The notes: generated from the sequence alone by a model not told the origin. Counted from the first letter of the stretch, positions 1 to 12,399 are shown. The stretch is 64,000 nucleotides of DNA from Rhyzopertha dominica (GCA_025024175.1 QCXZ01000137.1:20522001-20586000), one strand, 5' to 3'. Numbers and translations are program-made.

Positions 1-190
1 AAGTTATACGAAACACACACTTCCATGCGCTTTCTCATATTAAAATACGAGTATATTAAATAATTCAATAATCGACAGATGACAAGTATACGTCAAAGCA
101 ATAGTTATGTTCACTTTCCTGAGAGGCGGCAAACTGATTGAATCGATAATTTCCATAAGCGCCTTGGATGCATGAATCATTTATAGAAAC
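1..190 (-). mobile_element. Truncated end of TIR family R1 (copy 1)
   Basis: The reverse complement of this block aligns over its whole length with the left end of the more complete copy at 36861-37525. It ends in the same terminal motif, seen here as TGAATCATTTATAGAAA. The element runs off the left edge of the window, so only one terminus is visible. No coding sequence is present. The family is recognised only from repetition inside this window. Superfamily unknown. Confidence 0.75.
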
Positions 191-959
191 TTGTACATTG
201 CAAGTGGTATGTGTTTGACCCATAACGTTCAGCTCTAATGCACTTTACAATTCTTTTAATTCAGGTATGTTTGTTTAGGTAATACGCTTTCAAACAGACT
301 AGAAATTTGTCTGCAAGTCTAACGATCTCTTAACTAACATTGAATGAATTATGTTAAATTAGAGTCCAGTACCAATAAAGTGATTAGTCTGCTTGGTCAG
401 CAACACAGTTTGTCAAGTCTACCATAATCTTGCAGGTGCAGCAAAAGTTTCTATTTATAATCTTCTAAAGCTAACCATACACAAGCAAATCATAATATAG
501 TTACTAAATTTAGTAGTTCACAAAATTAATTCAAGTTATAATTTAAGTCAGTAAAGCGGAGATCATTTTAACTCCGCTTATCAGCAGGTACCCGCTCGTC
601 TGTCAACTGCAATTCGACATCATTTGCGATTGCGGCTCAATTTAGCGTGTTCCCGTTTTGTGTAAAACTACTTCCAACTGGATGTAAATACGTTATAATT
701 AATTCACTCCTGCAGGTTACACGGCAACGTTAAAGCAGCTTGTAGCGTGGCACCAATTCAGCCCACCTGACGTTTCACTGGGAATAGCATAAAACGAGCG
801 GGCGCAACTGCATGCGGAAATCACTCCTGCCGAGCTGTTCCATAAAGGTATCAAATAAACCGCACAAACGCTTAATGAAAAGGCCCACAACAGACAAAAC
901 CGTTGCAAGCAAATCGACTTGCCAAACTTCATCATAAAAACTTACTCCCAAGTTATATA

Positions 960-1250
960 GATATCAAACATTACTGAGTTCCCGTGCCGAACCTTTCGAG
1001 GGAACTTATAAAAGTTTCGCAGTTAACGAGGAAATGCGTTCATTTCAATTCAGCCCTCCCCGGCTGTGCGGAATTTCTCCACAGAAAAGCAAGTGTTTAC
1101 GTTACGGAGAACTGTAATAAGCGGGCGAATCGGCACGGGGTCCTAAATTAAAAAATAGTTCCGCGAAAATGCAATTTCTCTACGGACTCGTTTAGCGGAT
1201 GCCGCTTTAGTTGTTTTCAAGTGCCTCGTTGCATGCAATAAAACTTAAAC
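960..1250. promoter_or_regulatory. GC-balanced non-coding island
   Basis: This block is clearly more GC-rich and less repetitive than its AT-rich surroundings and has no sustained open frame. Such islands between transposons in insect DNA are often conserved non-coding or enhancer sequence. That reading is inference only. The stretch 190-960 before it shows nothing recognisable. Confidence 0.15.
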
Positions 1251-1779
1251 TTTTTATACAAAAAAACTCGCATATTTTCCTTTAATCTCGTCCACCATTT
1301 ATCTAAATGTAGAATAAGATTTTAGAAAGGTAATATTATTTTTATTAACCAATTTAATAACTAATCTAAACTCTTAACATCCACTGATTATGTCGGTGTT
1401 GTAGAGTGCCATCATGTTACAAAGAGTAGCACGAATAGCATGTCATTTGATAATTACAGGTCTAAATAAGGAAAAGGATACTGCAAGAGAAAAAAATGGT
1501 GACTGTATTTTCGATACACTCGCAATCGATAGACTATCTATCTTCCATGTGTGGTAGAAGGACTCCGGCAAGTTATTTTTTTTCTCATTTTATTTTACAA
1601 TTAACATTTATTTACGTTTAATTTTGAAATTTACTTATGTAATAATCTTTTCACACTTTTAAAATTTAAAATTTCACAAATAGTGAAACACTTTCTAATG
1701 TGTACATTAGGGTACGTATCATGAATTATTTTCAACTACTTTTTAGGTATCACGTATCATAAGGACTGATGGGCTTTTA

Positions 1780-1905
1780 AGCGTAAAGCCATTTTATTTC
1801 ACTGGGTTCTTTTCTTGATTAGGCAATAAGCAATGTAGGCCTCTGTACTTACCGTCCGTACTAATCTATTTGGTAGTTCATAAAACCACCGTTAGATGAC
1901 TTGTT
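1780..1905 (+). repeat. Short dispersed repeat, copy A
   Basis: About 100 bp here are similar to 6330-6425. They share the closing motif CACCGTTAGATGAC preceded by TAGTTCRTAAA, and an upstream GATGGGCTTTT. A weaker third match lies near 35035-35065 (TAGTTCATAAAGCTACT). The shared downstream end suggests a small dispersed element. No terminal repeats or coding capacity are seen. Confidence 0.5.
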
Positions 1906-1952
1906 GGTGATTTTAATACAATGTGCGTTCAGCAGCTTTATACACAGTAATA

Positions 1953-2022
1953 GAGCTTTGATAGCTCAGTTGGTTAGAGCGTTTGACTAGTATTCAAAAT
2001 CCGGGATTCAATTCCACATACC
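1953..2022 (+). repeat. tRNA-like Pol III promoter relic (SINE head or tRNA pseudogene)
   Basis: A near-perfect A box, TAGCTCAGTTGG, at 1962-1973 is followed by TTAGAGCG and a B-box-like GGGATTCAATTCC at 2003-2015, with tRNA-like spacing. The acceptor arms do not pair convincingly and there is no T-run terminator directly downstream, so this is not called a functional tRNA gene. It sits about 50 bp downstream of the short dispersed repeat, so the two may form one SINE-like unit. Confidence 0.6.
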
Positions 2023-2310
2023 TTAAACCCATCGAGGTGTCTGAAGTAGGTTGTTTACATTTTCAAGTGAAGCCAACATAATAGTCACATTCTAAGGTGG
2101 AATTGGAGGAAAACAGAAACGTACAGTTGGCCAGAGCAATACTCAATGCATAGTGCGATTGCCCTTCTTCACGCGCATTAGATGGTGTACTACTGTACAC
2201 TGCTGTTTAGAATGTTCTGTATTGTTTAGTAGTGTGGTGTAAATTTTTGCTTAAAAAGAGCTTATTGGGAGCTGTGTAAGGACAAGGCGTATAAAAACTT
2301 AATCCAAGCA

Positions 2311-2527
2311 ATGGTGCGGATGTGTCAAGTATGCAAAAACATGGGCTCTAAGGAGAAAACCGTATCATTTCACCGGTAAGCATTGTTTAGGTTATGTTTA
2401 TATTTGTTGTCATAGGCGTCGTTTGATAAATTTCACGAAATTACTTACTTTATACAGGAATACTTTTATAAAATATAATGAAGTTGATAGTGAAGGATTA
2501 ATACATATGGAAAATGATTACTGTTAG
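2311..2527 (+). pseudogene. THAP-type zinc-finger first exon, probably a relic
   Basis: An ATG at 2311 opens a 65-bp frame reading MVRMCQVCKNMGSKEKTVSF plus His. It ends at a canonical donor (CG/GTAAGC, GT at 2376). The start, the close cysteine pair followed by KN, and the VSFH motif are the signature of the first half of a THAP C2CH DNA-binding domain, found in P-element-type transposases and THAP proteins. An acceptor ending TTTATACAG at 2457 would join it to a short frame that stops at TAG 2525-2527. The remaining THAP residues (the FP motif, distal Cys and His) are not seen there, so the domain is broken or the next true exon lies elsewhere. It could be the 5' end of a domesticated or decayed transposase. 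The exon is convincing, the gene is not. Confidence 0.45.
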
Positions 2528-2529
2528 TG

Positions 2530-5170
2530 GTAGACGTTTTAAAAATAAATATTTGTAGGTAGAAGAAGAGAGCCGATGTGTTCGGAGTAAGTACTTCAGT
2601 GATGCCTGATGCGGATTTTGATTTTATGTATTTCTTTTTATTTGACAATAAATTTCTTTTTCGCAGTTTCTGATTTTTTTTTCCTTATATTGCTATGTGA
2701 AGAATGTCAAATGTTTTCTCGTTAAGTGTTGATTAATGATTACTAATGCTAGAACTCTGTTGATGCTTTAATTCGGCCAAAACTTTTTTCCGGCTTGTAA
2801 CGAAATTAGTGTTTATTGTACAAAAAGATGTTTCTTTGCTTTAACTGAAAGACTGTTCGAAATATTATTGATGTAAGCTCCGCTTTTGTTTTTAGTTGGA
2901 AGTTTAATTATCTCACTGTTGACCCTTTTATAACAGTACGGCAAGGTACTTGGAGGAAAACTGTATCTCCCCGTCGTACTCGCGCTCCCCTCACCCTCAT
3001 TGGTCTTGGCGTCAGTTCCAACCGTATTTATGAATGAGATGTCGTGTCCATCTAATAATATGTTAATGCTTAAACCTGATGGTTGGTTATCTTAAAGGCT
3101 ATTGACTCGTTCATAGATAGCGAAAAATGTTTTCGCGTAGTGGAAATTATTTGACTCCTTGATGAATACGTAGTTTCTTTAGGTGAAGCTTCATCTTATT
3201 TGTAGTAGTTACATAAAACTGGATATCTCGAGTTAGTCTATCGTGGAGAATAACTTAGACCCAGGACACCACTCAGCACAGCGCATAGTTGTTGAAGTTG
3301 AAGATTCGATGCTCTGTAACAACGATATATGCAGGAGTGGAGGGGGGGGGGATGGTGCCGATCCTTTGGGCCCACACCACTACTCAATTTCGCGCTTAGC
3401 ATAGGTGTTATTTGTCAGATTGCTCGTATCCGTTTGAATACCAGCTTGACTAGTACAATGATTATCCAAGACGAAACAGCGTTATAAGCAAAATAGAAAT
3501 CTTGAAAAAAAAACTCAAAATTCTTGTTAAGTTAAGACTCCAGGTAAAAAAGTGAATGTACACGCATGTAGCAGTGAGGCAAGTAAGGCACAGGCTCTAC
3601 ACCAAATTATAATTAAATGTAATAAACTGCAATGCTCATATATTTAACAGCAATCACTTGAAGGTAGAAGACAGCATATACACTGTTGTGCAAATGTGTA
3701 TCTGCGTACTCAACCCAAAGATTGCGAGTGTATGTTTTTCTGTTTATGTGATCGTCGCTTAACAATTGGCATTTGGCCCGAAAACAAATGTAATAGAAAG
3801 GTTACCATTAGTATGTAAAATGAAATTACCGGAACCTACGTTTCAAATAAAGGCATCATTTTGTTGTGGAATACTATTTGATATGGACGAAGAAAAGGGT
3901 GGATAAGTCGCATATAGGATCAGGTAGTAAAAACCCACGTACAGAGAAATCGACAGTGCAATAATGATGCCTTCCTTCAGCAACGAAGTCTGACGCAAAA
4001 AGAAAGTAAAAATGAATCAAAATATTTAAAATAGAAGCTTTGAAAATTTGCGTTCAATTCGATATTGTAACGAATGCCACATTGTATGTTATAAACGAAC
4101 TGAACTGATCCGTTTTCGATATGTATGTAAAATGTATAAAATCCGAGAAAACTTAAAGTAATCCCATACATAGCAATCAAGGCACAATCACGTACTATAT
4201 TACGTCGCCATGTAGCTAGGGATAACGCTTGAGCAAGTGTACCTATACATGAGAATGAGTGAGCGCGTTCCCGTTCCTGCACGATCTTATATAGCGAGAT
4301 TTTCGTAGAAGTATTTTGAATAAGTCTACCGCAAACGAGCGAAATATAGTCTTAAATTCCTTAACCTGTAATAAATTATGCCAACTAGCAGAGCTTGATG
4401 TTAATCTGCTCGTCTTTTAAAGCTTTCAAGAAGTAAATACTAGTTGAATGAGGAGAAAATTTCCTTTGATTATGTTACGAAACCGTACAGTGCAAAAAGC
4501 AAAAATCAACCAATATACGGATAACGAGTGTTTTAAATTATTTCTGCATTTTGCTAGCAAGTGAGTACCATTTAATACCCAGAAAACATACAGACTGTGT
4601 TGATTACAGTGCAAGAACTTAGTAATGTTTCAAAGTAATACGAAAACTGCTGGAGAAGGCTACAAAGCGGCAGCCTCGGCGGCAGCAGAAAAACTACTGT
4701 GGAATATAACGGCTGCAGTTTTACGATAAATGTACAAATAACTTTTAAATAAATGATCTGTTGAAGTATCCATCATTTAAAGAAGCAAGAAATGCTGGGA
4801 ATAATACTATAAAAAGGATGTTGTAAAGTGACATAGATAAGAGAAGACCTGCTGAAATGAATATTCGAAAACATTAAAACCCAGGATGATTAAAAGCCGT
4901 CGACGTTGGTCATTGTAAAAAGTATATTTGTATTAAAATAAGGGATAACGTTGGTGATAAATAATATTACCAACAAGATCTCTTCAGATAACAAATATAA
5001 GCAACACGAGAAGCAGTTTTGTCTACCCATATATGGCTTTCAATTATTCCATGGATAAAGTACGTATAAATAACAAATGGAAATTCAAATGGAACAACAA
5101 ACATTGACTAAAAAGACAAATATGTAATTATGATCAGTAAATATTAAAACAAAACAATACTCTTTATTTA
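2530..5170. other. Unannotated AT-rich unique sequence
   Basis: No recognisable coding segment, terminal repeat or RNA gene was found. The 101-codon frame at 3977-4282 (minus) and the 62-codon frame at 4426-4614 (minus) resemble no protein family I know and show no splice context. A run of nine G lies near 3342. Confidence 0.5.
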
Positions 5171-5183
5171 ACTGTGTTTTTTA

Positions 5184-5887
5184 TAAGTAAGAATTTAGGA
5201 TAGCAATGCCATCTGTCAGCATTACACTGACATGATGACAAAGCCACCTAGCTGCCTTAACGGGTACTACTTCCTAAAGGAAGTGACCTGTAGCCTGACA
5301 AATTGGCATGCAACTGCATACTTCAATTTGACAGCAGGCCCCCACGGCACTTTTTGCTAGCGGGCAAGAACCGACATACATTAAAATGCATGTCTATACT
5401 GTGCTGTCTACACCTCAACCAACTGCAGATAGATCTATTTCGCTGTCATTACAGCTCATCAGTGCAGTTTAGGTCTAGTGTAGACAGTACGGCATAGAAC
5501 TGGTTTTGCTTATATACCAAAGCAATGGTATGGTGTAAGTAAGAATTTAGGATGGCAATGCCATCTGTCAGCATTACACTGACATGATGACAGAGCCACC
5601 TAGTTGCCTTAACGGGTACTACTTTCTAAAGGAAGTGACCTGTAGCCTGACAAATTGGCATGCAACTGCATACTTCAATTTGACAGCATGCCCCCACGGC
5701 ACTTTTTGCTAGCGGGCAAGAACCGACATAAATTAAAATGCATGTCTATGCTGTGCTGTCTACACCTCAACCAACTGCAGATAGATCTATTTCGCTGTCA
5801 TTACAGCTTATCAGTGCAGTTTAGGTCTAGTGTAGACAGCACGGCATAGAACTGGTTTTGCTTATATACCAAAGCAATGGTCACTTC
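5184..5887 (+). repeat. Tandem dimer of a 352-bp unit
   Basis: TAAGTAAGAATTTAGG occurs at 5184 and 5536, giving a period of 352 bp. The two copies differ by scattered substitutions. Each unit has an A part (to about GGAAGTGACC), a middle M part found only here, and a B part ending near CCAAAGCAATGG. Confidence 0.9.
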
Positions 5888-6138
5888 CTTTAGGAAGTAG
5901 TACCCGTTAAGGCAGCTAGGTGGCTTTGTCATCATGTCAGTGTAATGCTGACAGATGGCATTGCCATCCTAAATTCTTACTTATATCATACCATTGCTTT
6001 GGTATATAAGCAAAACCAATTCTATGCCGTGCTGTCTACACTAAACCTAAACTGCACTGATGAGCTGTAATGACAGCGAAATAGATCTATCTGCAGTTGG
6101 TTGAGGTGTAGACAGCACAGCATAGACATGCATTTTAA
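5880..6138 (-). repeat. Inverted partial copy of the 352-bp unit
   Basis: This is the reverse complement of the B part followed by the A part, that is, a segment crossing the junction between two tandem units. It therefore derives from an array and not from a single unit. Together with the direct copies it gives an inverted-repeat structure that could fold back over about 250 bp. Confidence 0.85.
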
Positions 6139-6329
6139 TGTGTTTTTTATGTTTTAGCTAAAAAGTTCTTAAAAATGAAAGAAAAAATCCCTGGTGGCTG
6201 TATCTTTAATACTCCCATAAGTTTGACGTGGAGATGTCCATCTTAAATACGTGGTAGAGGAGGTAGTTAACGCTGCGTTATAATGAATACGACGAATATT
6301 AACCATTCAAAGTAATTTTATGTCACCGA

Positions 6330-6425
6330 GTTCTTTTTTCGATGGGCTTTTCCAATGGGTTCAAACGCCCATTAAAGACCGTACCAACCTACATTGTAGT
6401 TCGTAAAGCCACCGTTAGATGACTC
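6330..6425 (+). repeat. Short dispersed repeat, copy B
   Basis: This matches 1780-1905, sharing GATGGGCTTTT upstream and the terminal motif CCACCGTTAGATGAC. The sequence from here to 6870 contains AATAAAGTGTTCTG near 6855, which resembles a polyadenylation signal, but no coherent frame. Confidence 0.5.
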
Positions 6426-6959
6426 ATTCATTACCGATTTTCACAAAAAGAGTCGCAAAATGCGGCGTAAAACAAAACAAGAAGAAGAAACATGTTCTAT
6501 GAGACCGCCGAACTGACGCCACAAAAAGAAAGTAAAGTTTTGATATTAAATGAAGTGCTGCGAACTGATTGTGATTTTAATTTAAAGCTATAGAAATTCG
6601 CGGGAAAACGGTTGGTGACGCCAAGATTAAGTGAAAAAGTAGCGATTTATTCTCACAAAGGACTGTACTGATCCAAGTTGTGTTAAGAAGTTTCTATTTT
6701 AAAAGCAAAATTGTGTGCTTGCTTATACTCTTTATTTTGGCGATGATCCAAGAAAACAAATTATCAAGTAGATCGAGAACCCGCCTGAACAGTTCACATG
6801 GCTATATATGAAATATATAAGGTTATTTTATTTGATTATTTCAATTTCGTATGTAAATAAAGTGTTCTGTTCTGTTTTCAAATGAAGTACGATACATGTG
6901 CTTAGGCACGTCTCTCATAGGTAAATTGTTATCAGTGCAGGGACCCAATTAAATATAAA

Positions 6960-7380
6960 CTTCGGTTCAGGGTAATTCTACCCCTTTCCGCATCCTTAGT
7001 GGTTTACGTAAAAGACTCGGCGGGTCCGAGACCGAGATTAAAGTGCGGACACCCAGTGCACCTAATACATCGTGCAAGCCCCCGAGCCAGAAGTTCGGTT
7101 GCGGTTCACCCCAGATCGGACTTCCTAGTCCAGTTTCTGACAGCCGGGGATTCCGGATTACAAATTAAGCAGCAGTGTAGCGAATTAATCCTTGTTTTGC
7201 TGCGTACATGTCGCCACTCCACGGAGAAAATCACTTTCTTGTTCGGTTCCGAAATCCCCAGGGATCAAACGTACGCGGGATTCGTTCATTAATGCTTAAT
7301 TCCGCGCAGGCGGATTATAAACTTTACACTGCGGTTGTCGGGAATTTGAGAAGAAGTCGCAAGATTAATAGCAATTAGTG
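6960..7380. promoter_or_regulatory. GC-balanced non-coding island
   Basis: This is a high-complexity block with markedly higher GC than its flanks. A 97-codon frame at 6999-7292 (+) lies inside it. It shows no recognisable domain and no splice-bounded structure, and could equally be chance in GC-richer DNA. A regulatory role is inference. A missed exon is the alternative. Confidence 0.18.
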
Positions 7381-8185
7381 GTTGTGGCACCTATAAGACG
7401 AGGGGATACATATTTTATTGTTTAAATCAGGTAAAGAAATCAATGAATACAAGAATGCCATTGTACTCGTAGTTCAAAATCCCAATTCGAATATACCAGT
7501 TATCAAAGCGGTTGGGGTATGCAAGGCTCCAACATCTATATTTGAACCACCGTTAGTGCTGCAGATTTAATAAATGTTAATGATACCGGGAGGTAAAGGG
7601 CATAAATAGTAAAGCCTATCACTAAAGAGTTTTGCCTCATTTCCTTAACGTTATTTAACTTTACCGCATACGCTGCCTTTAGCATTAAAACAACAGGACT
7701 AAAGGTCATCAAGTTTACTGCTGTTGTTCATCTGTTTCTAAAGAAGGGTAAAATAAGATCGATTTTATTATTATACTCGCTAGATCACATTTAACATACG
7801 TTCATAGCGCATCTAAAGTGTCCCCACCTCAATAAAAACATTTGAATGGTAAGCTAGTAGATTCGTATATCTTCAAAGGTACCACAGTCCCTATTTACCA
7901 AATAAAAATTTAAGCGGCAGGCGGGTAACGTCGTTTTAAAAGCCAGTCTAGTTGCCTGCGTTTAAAAAATTGAAATACGATACTTCACTCTGTAGTCACA
8001 TTTGCAACAGATGAAGTCGTTCGAATTCATTACCAACACAGTAGATAATGAAACGCATGCGCTGATCTCTCCAATCTCCAATGCATAATGTGATATTAAA
8101 TGAAGAATCACTTCATGCAAAAATAACCAAGGAGACGTCATTGCGGATATAGTGATAAACCCTACTCATTATACGTCTTGAAGGA

Positions 8186-8487
8186 GACTAAGGGTGGGCG
8201 ATGTCCATATATCGATAATTTCATTTATTGATAATTAAAATTGATTTTATATTACTGATAAATCGAATTATCGATAATTTAATTTAATTTTTAATCTTCT
8301 AACAGCGCATAAACATGCAAATGCAAAAAAACTGTTACTTAATTTATATATAAATACCATATATTTATCGATAAATGGATTCAAAGTATTAAACAATCTA
8401 ATTATATCGATAATACAACCGGATATATCGATATTATAAAAATCATTTATATATAATGTCAAAAATGCGCACTCCCAGCCTTGACTA
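8186..8487. mobile_element. ATCGAT-rich miniature inverted-repeat element
   Basis: The 292-bp segment 8191-8482 begins AGGGTGGGCG and ends CTCCCAGCCTT, an imperfect inverted pair. It is bracketed by the direct repeat GACTA (8186-8190 and 8483-8487). The interior is very AT-rich with many ATCGAT or TATCGATA motifs on both sides, so it can fold back. GGGTGGGC-type ends are common in hAT-like miniature elements of insects, but a 5-bp duplication is short for hAT. Non-coding. Confidence 0.5.
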
Positions 8488-8489
8488 CC

Positions 8490-9990
8490 CTGTTTGATAA
8501 ACTAAGTCTACGGTCAGTGCATAGCATCCTCAGATAGAACTTCGCGGGATGAAAGATGAAACAAAGGCTTATTAAAGACTGACATCTTGGATTTTGAGTA
8601 AAATATATCAAGGGTTTTGGCCGACAATATACAAAAGATTTTTCTCATTTTTCTTCCAGTGTAGGAAAAGTTATAGTGAAAACAAGTTGGCTTGCGTTGG
8701 TGAAAAGAGTGGCGTAGATAGGTAGATTTCACTATTTTGCCAGCTCCATATACACTAAATTCGTCATTGGTGATTGGTGCCAGTTGATAACACTCTGACC
8801 TGTTACGTGCAGTGTCCATACTTTTTCATTGTCTAAGGAAAAGAGACATTATAGACACGCATTGTATATCATGTAAACTGATGGAAGTGGCGATGTTTTA
8901 ATTAATCAAGTTCGTATTACACGGCTAACGATATCAAAACAGAAACGACAAAAACGTAAAGAAAAAAAATAGCTAAACCACACATTTAATGTGCTAAATA
9001 ACAACTGAANAAATGTTTTAAAGAACTTTAGTCCACAGACATGAAAAACGAATGTACGCTATATATTTTTTTAATCAAGTTTATACTTTATAATGACTGA
9101 CTACGCAAAATTGTTTGCTTCGATTACACAACTAAGAGAACCCTAGCAAATGAATGCGCGGATTATAAAAACACCCCTAGATATTTAAGAAACTGTAGCA
9201 TACCCGGGGTTCTGAGCCTACTAAGAAAAAAGCGAGAGCTACGGACAAAGAACCATCTTGATTATAGAATCCTTCTGCACGCATAGTGATGTAATGTGAT
9301 ATTCATTCCTGGGCGATCCGCACAATATGACAAAAGATTTGATTAGTTAAAGACTGGAGATTTTTCTTTATTCCACTAGTGGAGTAACGGGGTTCATTAG
9401 TCAACTCAAATGAGTGCTATATAGTAACGCTGCTATAACACATATGTAGACAAATAAAACAAAAGCATTTGCTTCTTTCACAGAATTCAATAATAAACTT
9501 ACAGTATTATTTCGAACTTTCTGGTTCTTCAGATTAACAGTACAGTAATAGTGACAGTAACGGTAATTCGTAACGTATTGATTTGGGGTAACCAAAGATT
9601 TATAAACTACTATAACTCGAATATTTTAAACTGGGTTGTGGAACAAGTACGATAACGTTTACACTAATTTCCTTTTGCATTTGTCTAGCCTAAGATATTA
9701 AATAGAAAGTATTTTGGGGTGTGAATATTTAAAACTTCAAACTTGGGTACTAAAGTTCCCCCTTCTTAAGCCGCTGTAACCCTCTGCATACCTATCACGT
9801 CTCATTTAACAAACACATCTAATCCCCATTCATGAGAGTTGCCTTCTAGGTTTTAATCCGTCTAACCTTTAAAGTTCCTCCCATACACTACTCTCAGTTG
9901 ATCTAAGTATTAACGTTGCTCAACTTTGCTTTTACTCGAACACGTCTAACTGCCGTCCTGACCGCACTTCAGGGGCTGTATTAGCTTTTA
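8490..9990. other. Unannotated unique sequence
   Basis: No family-level match was recognised. A 101-codon minus-strand frame (8514-8819) has no recognisable domain and no identified start context, and is left uncalled. One ambiguous base lies at 9010. Confidence 0.4.
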
Positions 9991-10059
9991 TTTCAAAACA
10001 AGTACAACGAACTTCGCCCAAGTTTAAATGTATTTTCAATTGAATTAACTCGAATTAAA

Positions 10060-10340
10060 TAAGTTGCATTGCGGTTGAAAAATAATGAAGTTAACGGCCG
10101 AATGAAAGACTGTCTCTTCCTTCGCGACTCCTTCCTTAATTACTGACGGATAATAAAATTATGACTACTTCCTTTCTTCCCGAAGCGGTTGAAATATTTT
10201 TGCATAATCGACCATTCCCAGACAATATCAGCAGCAATCAGATTTGCGGCTTGTCCAGAAATTAATCTCCGAACGGGTTCTGGCGCTAATAATAAACGGG
10301 CTTATTTTTCAAGTATCTATAAGTAATGTAATCGAATGCA
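10060..10340. promoter_or_regulatory. Candidate cis-regulatory island
   Basis: This GC-balanced, non-repetitive block contains TTAATTACTGACGG (near 10135), ATAATAAAATTATGAC, GCATAATCGACC and GCTAATAATAAACGGG, a cluster of homeodomain-like TAAT cores. There is no open frame of note. Enhancer function is only inferred from composition and motif density. The following 10340-11870 shows no recognisable feature. Confidence 0.2.
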
Positions 10341-11864
10341 GTAAGAAAATCGGCTACTGGAATAATATTATCATCTGAAAGTAAATTTGAAACTCAATGT
10401 AAAGTTGGAGTGCTGTATTTTAAGTTCTTCTTTTTGGTGAAATCGCCAACATGTGCTTATATTTTCTACCTAATTTAAATTTAAATAAAAGTGAAGAAGC
10501 TGTGCAAAACTTATGACAGGTTTTGAAATATACTCGAAAGGCGGCAATCCTGTAGGAGCAACCTTTTGTTTAAATCGTTTAACGGCGGTTTGACCATTTC
10601 ACAAAGTAGCTGACAGCTGTTGACGTGCTGATGAAATACTATTCTTGGTACTGTAATCTTGTGAAAATGATAATTTGTGGCACTGTTGGTTGTTCAGGAA
10701 TACACCAAAAGGATGACATTTCCTTAAATTTATATGGCTTGCCGCTTGTTATTTAAATTCGAAATCAGTGCGACACAACCAGAGATTGTTCCACGAGAAG
10801 ACGGACAACTCGGCTATCGCGAATAAATCGGCCTGAACTGTTTAAATTAACAAACGCACGACTTAAAAGTTCGCAATAAACGCTATATTTCAGTGCTATA
10901 CTTATCAGCATCAACACTACTCAAGAATTAGCTAAAAATGTAGCCATTATAGGATCATAAAACAAACTTTGGTTTACGTAAAGTATGTCTTCTACAACCT
11001 GGTTGCAGCAGTTTGTGTACCATTCGCTAGATGGTGCTCTTAGCGATACGAGCTATAGAATAGACTTATAATAACCCTTGTAGTTTCTGTTGTGCTTATA
11101 TTCGTATAAACAGAGGATAGAACCCATTCAAATGACTTTGTCCTGTCTGATCATAAAAGGGTGTTAAGGGTACTTAAGGGTACTGTCGTAGTACACTGCG
11201 TGATAATACGGTACGGGTTCTTTCAAGAGCGATTTGCAATTCTCGCAGAACGTTATTTGAAAGCGCATTTCTCGCAACGGCATTTTGCCACTTATCTAAA
11301 AATGTGTTTTGTGCATTTTACCATCTTGTATTAAGAAGCTCTGCCCCTTTTATTACCAGACAAGACATAGTTGTTTGAACGTTACATAGCAGGTATGGGT
11401 TGGATTAATGAGCTCAAAATTTGATGACATTATGATAAAGGGCACAACAGTCATCCTAATCATTAATAGATGATATATGAGTGTAAAACAAGAAAGAAAT
11501 AATTCGGCAAATATACTTTAGCGCATTTTGTTGATATCTGTAAGGTCAAGAAGTATTTAATTTCATTTTAAGAAAAAAATCCTAAATAGGTAGAATAAAA
11601 TACAAATGTTGGAATTTCTTATAAATTAATAAAACGTTAGGAAAATCTCTTATTTATATGCATATATTTTTATATTTTTTATTTTCTACTCTTAATAAAC
11701 GTCAATATATTGCCAATATGTTAATTAATACTATTTATTCTATTCAATACAAATCTTTTTTTTTCATTATTTTTATCATTAGAAACTAACCGAATTATTA
11801 ATAAATTCCTTAATTTATTGAGTTCCTCGAAAGCTACTCCATACTGTTTGGTCCATCCAGGCAT

Positions 11865-12060
11865 ATACCCATACGTCTGATAACTTGAATCTAATATTTT
11901 GCATCGGATACTTGTATTGAATACATGTATCGAATGCATATATCGAATTTATCTATGCAATACTTGAACCCAATACTTGCATCTAATACATATGTCGAGT
12001 TCTTGTATCGAAAACATGTATCATTTGTATCTACACGTATCCAATACTTGAAATCGGCCA
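11865..12060. repeat. Degenerate tandem repeat (ATACTTGTATCGA-like)
   Basis: Variants of a roughly 15-25 bp phrase recur about eight times: GGATACTTGTATTGAATACA, ATGTATCGAATGCATA, CAATACTTGAACCCAATACT, ATACATATGTCGAGTTCTTG. The spacing is irregular and the copies are diverged, so this is an old low-complexity tandem block. The minus frame at 11721-11939 runs into it and is not a gene. Confidence 0.6.
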
Positions 12061-12399
12061 CTCACAGAAAATAATGTTGGATGATACACACACAATACAA
12101 TCGCACACACCCACAGACAACTCGTTTTTATTAAGCATTCTAAAAAGTGAAAACAAGATCGGTTCAAGAAAAGACTAGCACAGTTACTTAGAAAGCCATT
12201 AAATCGTACGAAATCCACAAACTCCTTGCAAAGACCGAAACAGCGGGCACTTGATATTTGGGTGCTCATAACATCCCTCCCATTCAAACAGAAGCTACAA
12301 ATAATGTAACATGTAGAAGAAGTGGACACGACAGCCAGAGGGTTCTGAAGTGAGATTGTTCTCGGTCATTTCGACAGGGAGCCATCTGCAGATCCTTTT

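Larger units (their letters stand above)
5173..6150. mobile_element. Composite A-M-B repeat insertion with 12-bp target duplication
   Basis: An identical 12-bp direct repeat, TGTGTTTTTTAT, flanks the block at 5173-5184 and 6139-6150, so 5185-6138 (954 bp) entered as one insertion. Inside are two tandem copies of a 352-bp unit, followed by an inverted partial copy that spans a unit junction. The insertion begins AAGTAAGAATTTAGG and ends GCATGCATTTTAA. These are the same two ends as the shorter relative at 32167-32361. There are no terminal inverted repeats and no poly-A tail. The 64-codon frames at 5303 and 5655 are the same repeat read twice and are not considered genes. Family unknown. Confidence 0.8.

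Noticed and set aside
1953..2022. Functional tRNA gene
   Set aside because: A and B boxes are present but the acceptor and anticodon arms do not fold as a tRNA.
5303..5849. Two nearly identical 64-codon ORFs
   Set aside because: They are the same frame in the two copies of a 352-bp tandem repeat, not duplicated genes.
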